Shown: positions 7,391-10,545 of the stretch, in pieces | How the letters are laid out: every line of letters begins with the position of its first letter | How positions within the stretch are numbered: position 1 is the first letter of the stretch | NCBI GenBank assembly: GCA_004561775.1 | Contig: SFUD01000007.1 | Span: forward strand, 1 to 10,545 | DNA from: a bacterium | GTDB taxonomy: Bacteria; Bacteroidota; Bacteroidia; Bacteroidales; UBA932 | Direction of reading: 5' to 3' | Length of the DNA: 10,545 nt | Notes under the pieces: generated by a model | Seen by the model: the letters and a program-made list of their open reading frames with translations, nothing else | Database searches by the model: none | Told to the model about the DNA's origin: nothing | Made by a program: the position numbers and the translations under genes

Positions 7391-8368
7391 TTACATATAC
7401 TGCTCAAAATACTTGAGGAACTGGGTTCTCTCCAGCTTCTCCTCATTCTTGCTATCTGCAGCGTTCATCTTTCCGCAATACTCCTTTACAGAGGCATAGC
7501 CGTGTCTGCTCTGCCAATCTGCAACAGTCTCCTTTGCCTTGCCTATCCACTCGTTTCCGTTACTGTAGATTGCGCTGCAAACCTCTACTGCAGAAGCGCC
7601 TGCCAGAATAGCCTTTACAACATCCTCGCCGCTGTGAACTCCACCGGAGACTGCAATATCCACATTCTTTACAGCTGCAGAGATAATGCCTGTCCAACGG
7701 AGCGGTGTGGCAAGGTCTGCAGGGGTTGTGAAGACATTTGCAGTTGTGTACTGCATCTTCTCAATATCTATGTTGGTCTGATAGAATCTGTTGAAGAGCA
7801 CAACAGCATCTGCGCCGGCAATCTTGAGTTTGCTTACCAAGCTTGCAGGATTGGTAACGTTAGAACCAAGCTTCATTATTACAGGAATCTTTACGCAAGC
7901 CTTTATAGCCTTGAGAATCTCCACGTGTTTCTCCTCAAACTCGCCATCCTTGTAATCCACTGCTGTTCTGATACCCATAACGTTAAGCTCAAGGGCATCT
8001 GCGCCGGCCTCCTCAATTACCTTTGCAAAATCCTTCCACTCTCCATTGCTGAAGCAATTGATACTTGCAATAATAGGAATGCTGCAGAGGCTCTTGCTCT
8101 CCTTAATAAGATTCACATACTCCTGCAACATTGCAGAGCGCATATAACCCTGCATATAATCCAGTTCCTCTGTATGCACGCCGCCCTGATTAATCTGGGC
8201 AGCCTGTGAAACTATATTCTCCTCAAAGAGAGATTTGAGCACTATTGCGCCGGCTCCGGCCTCCTCCAGTTTCTTATTATTGGCAGGAATACTTGTACGT
8301 CCGCAACTGCTTACAATAACAGGATTTTTAAGCTCTAATCCGGCAAAACTTGTCTTAAGGTCACTCAT
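7391..8368 (-). CDS. Dihydroorotate dehydrogenase-like FMN protein
   Basis: The 325-residue product has the flavin-binding TIM barrel of class 1 dihydroorotate dehydrogenases: an N-terminal GLELKNPVIVSSCGRT (10-25), ASINCFSNGEW (101-111), DALELNVMG (124-132), VIMKLGSN (163-170), and the FMN phosphate-binding region SGGVHSGEDVVKAILAGASA (241-260). True DHODs carry a catalytic Cys or Ser in the loop after LELN, as in NLSCPN in class 1 enzymes; here the sequence is LNVMGIRTAVDYKDGE, without Cys or SCPN. That fits the subfamily annotated as DHOD-like protein, common in Bacteroidota, whose substrate is unsettled. Pyrimidine synthesis should not be inferred from it. The ATG at 8368 follows an A/T-rich leader and a TAnnTTTG box. 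purB starts 9 bp after its stop, so the two are probably one operon. Confidence 0.85.
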   Translation of the reverse strand: MSDLKTSFAGLELKNPVIVSSCGRTSIPANNKKLEEAGAGAIVLKSLFEENIVSQAAQINQGGVHTEELDYMQGYMRSAMLQEYVNLIKESKSLCSIPIIASINCFSNGEWKDFAKVIEEAGADALELNVMGIRTAVDYKDGEFEEKHVEILKAIKACVKIPVIMKLGSNVTNPASLVSKLKIAGADAVVLFNRFYQTNIDIEKMQYTTANVFTTPADLATPLRWTGIISAAVKNVDIAVSGGVHSGEDVVKAILAGASAVEVCSAIYSNGNEWIGKAKETVADWQSRHGYASVKEYCGKMNAADSKNEEKLERTQFLKYFEQYM

Positions 8369-8406
8369 AGTAATATATAATAAATTGATTTTTGCACACT
8401 AATTCA

Positions 8407-8414
8407 CAAATATA
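8407..8414 (-). promoter_or_regulatory. Likely promoter of the DHOD-like gene and purB, -7 element
   Basis: On the minus strand this reads TATATTTG, an exact TAnnTTTG match, in the 98-bp gap between cobC and the DHOD-like gene. The expected start near 8400 gives a leader of about 32 nt. The upstream TTTG, part of the inverted repeat at 8441-8454, lies 26 bp away, longer than usual for a -33 element. Confidence 0.5.
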
Positions 8415-8440
8415 CAGAAATAATCCCAATTATGTAACGT

Positions 8441-8454
8441 CAAAGTTCACTTTG
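8441..8454. repeat. Short perfect inverted repeat in the cobC/DHOD-like gap
   Basis: CAAAGT-TC-ACTTTG has perfect 6-bp arms around two central bases. It lies 12 bp after the cobC stop and just upstream of the probable promoter for the DHOD-like gene. No T run follows on either strand, so it does not look like an intrinsic terminator. A protein-binding operator is possible; chance occurrence in A/T-rich DNA is also possible. Confidence 0.4.
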
Positions 8455-8466
8455 TTATACAGGAGA

Positions 8467-9012
8467 CTATATTGTAATTGTGACAATACCTCCATAAGGG
8501 GTAAGTTTGTCAAAGGCCTCCTCTCTCTTTACAACTCCTGCAATAATCTGAGCGCAGAGCAGCACACCTCCGTGAGTAAAGAGAAGCACATTCTCCGCCC
8601 CCGGCGCAAGGGCTCCGCTCTTCAGCTGCTCCAGAAAGGAGCGCACCCTCTGCAGCTGGTCTCCAAAGGACTCGCCATTGGGCACCCTGTTGTTAAAGAA
8701 ATCCTCATAGAAGCTCTTGGAGCGCGGATCTTTGTAGATATCGTCAAAGGTCATCATCTCAAAATCTCCAAAATTAAGCTCCATAAGCCTGCTGTCGTCC
8801 ACGGCAGAATAGCCGCAGAAGGCAGCCAGTTTGCGGCATCGGGAGAGAGGGCTGCAGAATACCGCATCAAAGGCAATCCCCATAGCCTCCAGATTGCGTC
8901 CCACAACGGTTGCCTCCTCTTCAAAAGTCTCTTTCAGAGGCACATCTGTATATCCGTAGCATACCTCCTTAGGAAGAGCCACAGAGGTATGACGCACCAG
9001 TACTATCTTCAT
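8467..9012 (-). CDS. cobC: Histidine phosphatase, probable alpha-ribazole phosphatase
   Basis: The 181-residue product belongs to the histidine (phosphoglycerate mutase-like) phosphatase superfamily. It has the N-terminal RHT motif (Arg7, His8, Thr9; His8 the phosphorylated residue), Arg58 in SPLSRCRKLA, Glu78 in LMELNFGDFE, and the second catalytic His147 in FTHGGV. CobC removes the 5'-phosphate of alpha-ribazole phosphate or of cobalamin-5'-phosphate in nucleotide-loop assembly. The superfamily alone would not give the substrate; the call rests on the position after cobT and cobS. Its ATG overlaps the cobS stop in an ATGA (9009-9012), which suggests translational coupling. No cofactor-binding or membrane part is present, so it should be cytoplasmic. 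A 98-bp gap separates it from the next gene on the same strand. Confidence 0.85.
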   Translation of the reverse strand: MKIVLVRHTSVALPKEVCYGYTDVPLKETFEEEATVVGRNLEAMGIAFDAVFCSPLSRCRKLAAFCGYSAVDDSRLMELNFGDFEMMTFDDIYKDPRSKSFYEDFFNNRVPNGESFGDQLQRVRSFLEQLKSGALAPGAENVLLFTHGGVLLCAQIIAGVVKREEAFDKLTPYGGIVTITI

Positions 9013-9785
9013 AATGCAAATGTTGTAAAAGTAAGGTAGAATGAGAGTTCACAAAGCAGAAAGAGCGCCCCGCAGCAATCTCCGGTATAGCCCCCTATGC
9101 GCCTCTTCATAAGTGCAATAAGCAAGAGAAAGAGTATTACAGGCACCAGGGCAAGCAACGCAACCTGCTGCCATCCCAAGTTGCACATATATGGCGAAAC
9201 AAAGTGGTGCAGCAGCAGAAGGCTTGCGGCCATTACAACAAGATTAATTAGCAGGAAGAGAAGGGACATCTTAACATAAACCACCTTGGCCTTGCTCTCC
9301 TCCTCCTTTCGCGCGTATGGCAGCAATTGGATAATATGCGCAGAGAGAGCCTTTGAGAAGATATCTCCAAAGAGAATCACATAAGGCGCAACCTCCCGCG
9401 GCAGAGCGGCAATGGCGGAGCAGAGCAGCAAGAAATAGATTATTAGCCCTATTACTCCGTAACTCCCTATAAATGAATCCTTCATTATTGCAAGTATGCG
9501 CTCTCTGGTGGTGCCTCCCCCAAAGCCGTCGCAGAGGTCTGCCAGACCATCCTCGTGCAGGGCGCCCGTTGCAAGCAGTCGCAGCACAACAGCAACAATT
9601 GCAGCTATGAGGGCCGGGAAGAGGTGCGCGGCGGCAAAAAAACCCGCAGCCATAATGCCCCCTGTAATTATGCCTGCAAACCACCAATAGTTTACAATAC
9701 TCTTGAAGGCCTCTGCAGGAGGATTATATAACCTCCAGAAAGGCAGTCTGGTAAAGAAGACCAATGCCGCGTACAGACTCTTCAT
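9009..9785 (-). CDS. cobS: Adenosylcobinamide-GDP ribazoletransferase (cobalamin synthase)
   Basis: CobS is an integral membrane enzyme joining adenosylcobinamide-GDP to alpha-ribazole (or its phosphate) in the last assembly step of cobalamin. The 258-residue product has the family's usual length. It shows the acidic motif GALHEDGLADLCDGFGGG (74-91, with His77, Glu78, Asp79, Asp82 and Asp86), MKDSFIGSYGVIGL (101-114), DIFSK (141-145), and GGYTGDCCGA (231-240). Hydrophobic segments near 33-53, 56-72, 110-128, 172-192, 206-226 and 238-256 agree with a polytopic protein. The ATG at 9785 comes two bases after the cobT stop, and its own TGA overlaps the cobC ATG, so cobT, cobS and cobC form a tight unit. 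No damage is visible. Confidence 0.94.
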   Translation of the reverse strand: MKSLYAALVFFTRLPFWRLYNPPAEAFKSIVNYWWFAGIITGGIMAAGFFAAAHLFPALIAAIVAVVLRLLATGALHEDGLADLCDGFGGGTTRERILAIMKDSFIGSYGVIGLIIYFLLLCSAIAALPREVAPYVILFGDIFSKALSAHIIQLLPYARKEEESKAKVVYVKMSLLFLLINLVVMAASLLLLHHFVSPYMCNLGWQQVALLALVPVILFLLLIALMKRRIGGYTGDCCGALFLLCELSFYLTFTTFAL

Positions 9786-9787
9786 CT

Positions 9788-10545
9788 CTAATCAAAATAT
9801 TTTGTAATGGAGGCTCCCTTAAAAGAATCCATCTCTGTAATCATTCTTACAGCGCTCTCCAGAATAGGGTAAGCGCAGATTGCGCCTGTGCCCTCTCCCA
9901 GCCTGAAGCCCAGACTTACAAGCGGTTTGGCATTCATAAGGTCCAGTGCCCTCCTGTGGCCATTCTCATCTCCGCAATGCCCGAATATGGCATAATCCAG
10001 CACCTGCGGATAGAGTTTGGAAGCCGCCAGAATGCAGTTTGTCATAATAAATCCATCCACAAGAATAATCTTGCCCAGCTCTGCCGCGCGCAGCATGCCT
10101 CCAATTGTCATACACATCTCAAAGCCGCCAAACCAGCGTATCACCTCCCTTGCATAGGCTTGCGAAGAGGGCTCTACTCCCGATGCTGCCCGCATATTCT
10201 CCACAGCGCGCGCCAGCACCTCTGCCTTGCAGCGGAATGCCCCCAAAGAGGCTCATCCAGATAGAGGATGGTGAGGTATTGGCTATGCCCATCTCTCCAA
10301 AAGAGAGCACATTGCTACCCCTCTCACACACCTTGTCCACCACCAGGGCGCCCCTTTTGAAGCACTCCTCCATCTCCTCCAGGCTCATTGCCGGGCCATA
10401 GAGAAAATTATCCGTACCCTTGCGCATCTTCAGGTCTATGATGCCACAGATTTTGGAGGTTGTCTCAGAAGGAACCGAATCGCCATCGGGAGCAAAAGTA
10501 TTTGGAATATAAGCAGAATCATCCGCTATGGCATCGGGAGTAAGA
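9788..10545 (-). pseudogene. cobT: Nicotinate-nucleotide-dimethylbenzimidazole phosphoribosyltransferase CobT, 3' part, frame broken by an apparent internal deletion
   Basis: CobT transfers phosphoribose from nicotinate mononucleotide to the lower-ligand base, giving alpha-ribazole-5'-phosphate. The 5' end lies beyond base 10545. From the edge, one frame is open and reads clear CobT, including VLSFGEMGIANTSPSSIWMS and LFGGIPL, down to about 10230. The family then continues in a different frame from about 10246 to the TAG at 9788-9790, with KAEVLARAVENM, WFGGFEMCMTIGGML, ILVDGFIMTNC and LGEGTGA (9881-9901), which carries the catalytic-type Glu at 9893-9895. About 17 residues that should lie between IPL and the KAEVL helix, including the glycine-rich VGxG segment, are absent from both frames, so a one-base error alone would not repair it. 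Without a shift, the first frame ends at a stop near 10119. A real mutation and a sequence or assembly error cannot be told apart here. cobS follows two bases after the stop. Confidence 0.75.

Noticed and set aside
7382..8209. A 275-codon plus-strand frame opposite the DHOD-like gene
   Set aside because: Cys/Leu-rich shadow translation with no family features; the minus strand carries a clear FMN-barrel protein.
8392..9039. A 215-codon plus-strand frame opposite cobC
   Set aside because: Shadow of cobC, whose catalytic motifs are all in the minus-strand frame.
10119..10246. Taking the upstream cobT frame past 10230 (QGRGAGARCGEY) as the true VGxGxG loop
   Set aside because: GRGAG resembles the motif by chance. 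The same bases encode the well-conserved KAEVLARAVENM helix in the other frame, and the upstream frame shows no CobT similarity afterwards and ends near 10119.
10240..10246. A simple one-base error in the GGGGG run as full explanation for the cobT frame break
   Set aside because: Removing one G joins the frames but gives WMSLFGAFRCKAEVL, still about 17 residues short of the family, including the glycine-rich loop.

Overview
The window holds ten genes or gene parts packed almost end to end. It most likely comes from a member of the Bacteroidota, probably the order Bacteroidales. The evidence is a DoxX-type membrane protein of the BT_3928 kind, a DHOD-like FMN protein of the type common in that group, -7 boxes fitting the Bacteroidota consensus TAnnTTTG, and mostly weak Shine-Dalgarno sequences. 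Arg is mostly AGA/AGG, Glu mostly GAG, and ATA is freely used for Ile, so coding strands are purine-rich. I cannot name a genus.

Layout. 1-3335 (+): the 3' end of nusA and complete infB, the conserved transcription/translation-factor pair. 3302-5105 (-): tmk (thymidylate kinase) followed by a BT_3928-like DoxX membrane protein, whose 3' end overlaps infB tail to tail. 5163-6038 (+): folP (dihydropteroate synthase), divergent from tmk across a 57-bp gap with two facing -7 elements. 6041-8368 (-): a DHOD-like FMN protein followed by purB (adenylosuccinate lyase). 8467-10545 (-): a nucleotide-loop cobalamin block in the order cobT-cobS-cobC, with cobT running off the right edge.

How the genes work together. 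nusA and infB are housekeeping. tmk, folP and purB feed nucleotide and folate metabolism but are not one operon. cobT activates the lower-ligand base as alpha-ribazole-5'-phosphate, cobS joins it to adenosylcobinamide-GDP, and cobC removes the phosphate.

The strongest anomaly is in cobT. Its reading frame breaks near 10230-10246 and about 17 family residues, including the glycine-rich VGxG segment, are missing. The pattern fits a deletion of about 50 bp between two copies of a 12-nt direct repeat, or an equivalent sequence error. Other points worth a look are an intrinsic terminator for infB inside the convergent DoxX gene, the facing tmk/folP promoters, a changed loop-1 motif in FolP, and a DHOD-like protein without the catalytic cysteine motif. 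I see no mobile element, CRISPR array, tRNA or rRNA, and no convincing new multi-gene system; most of the window is ordinary core genome.
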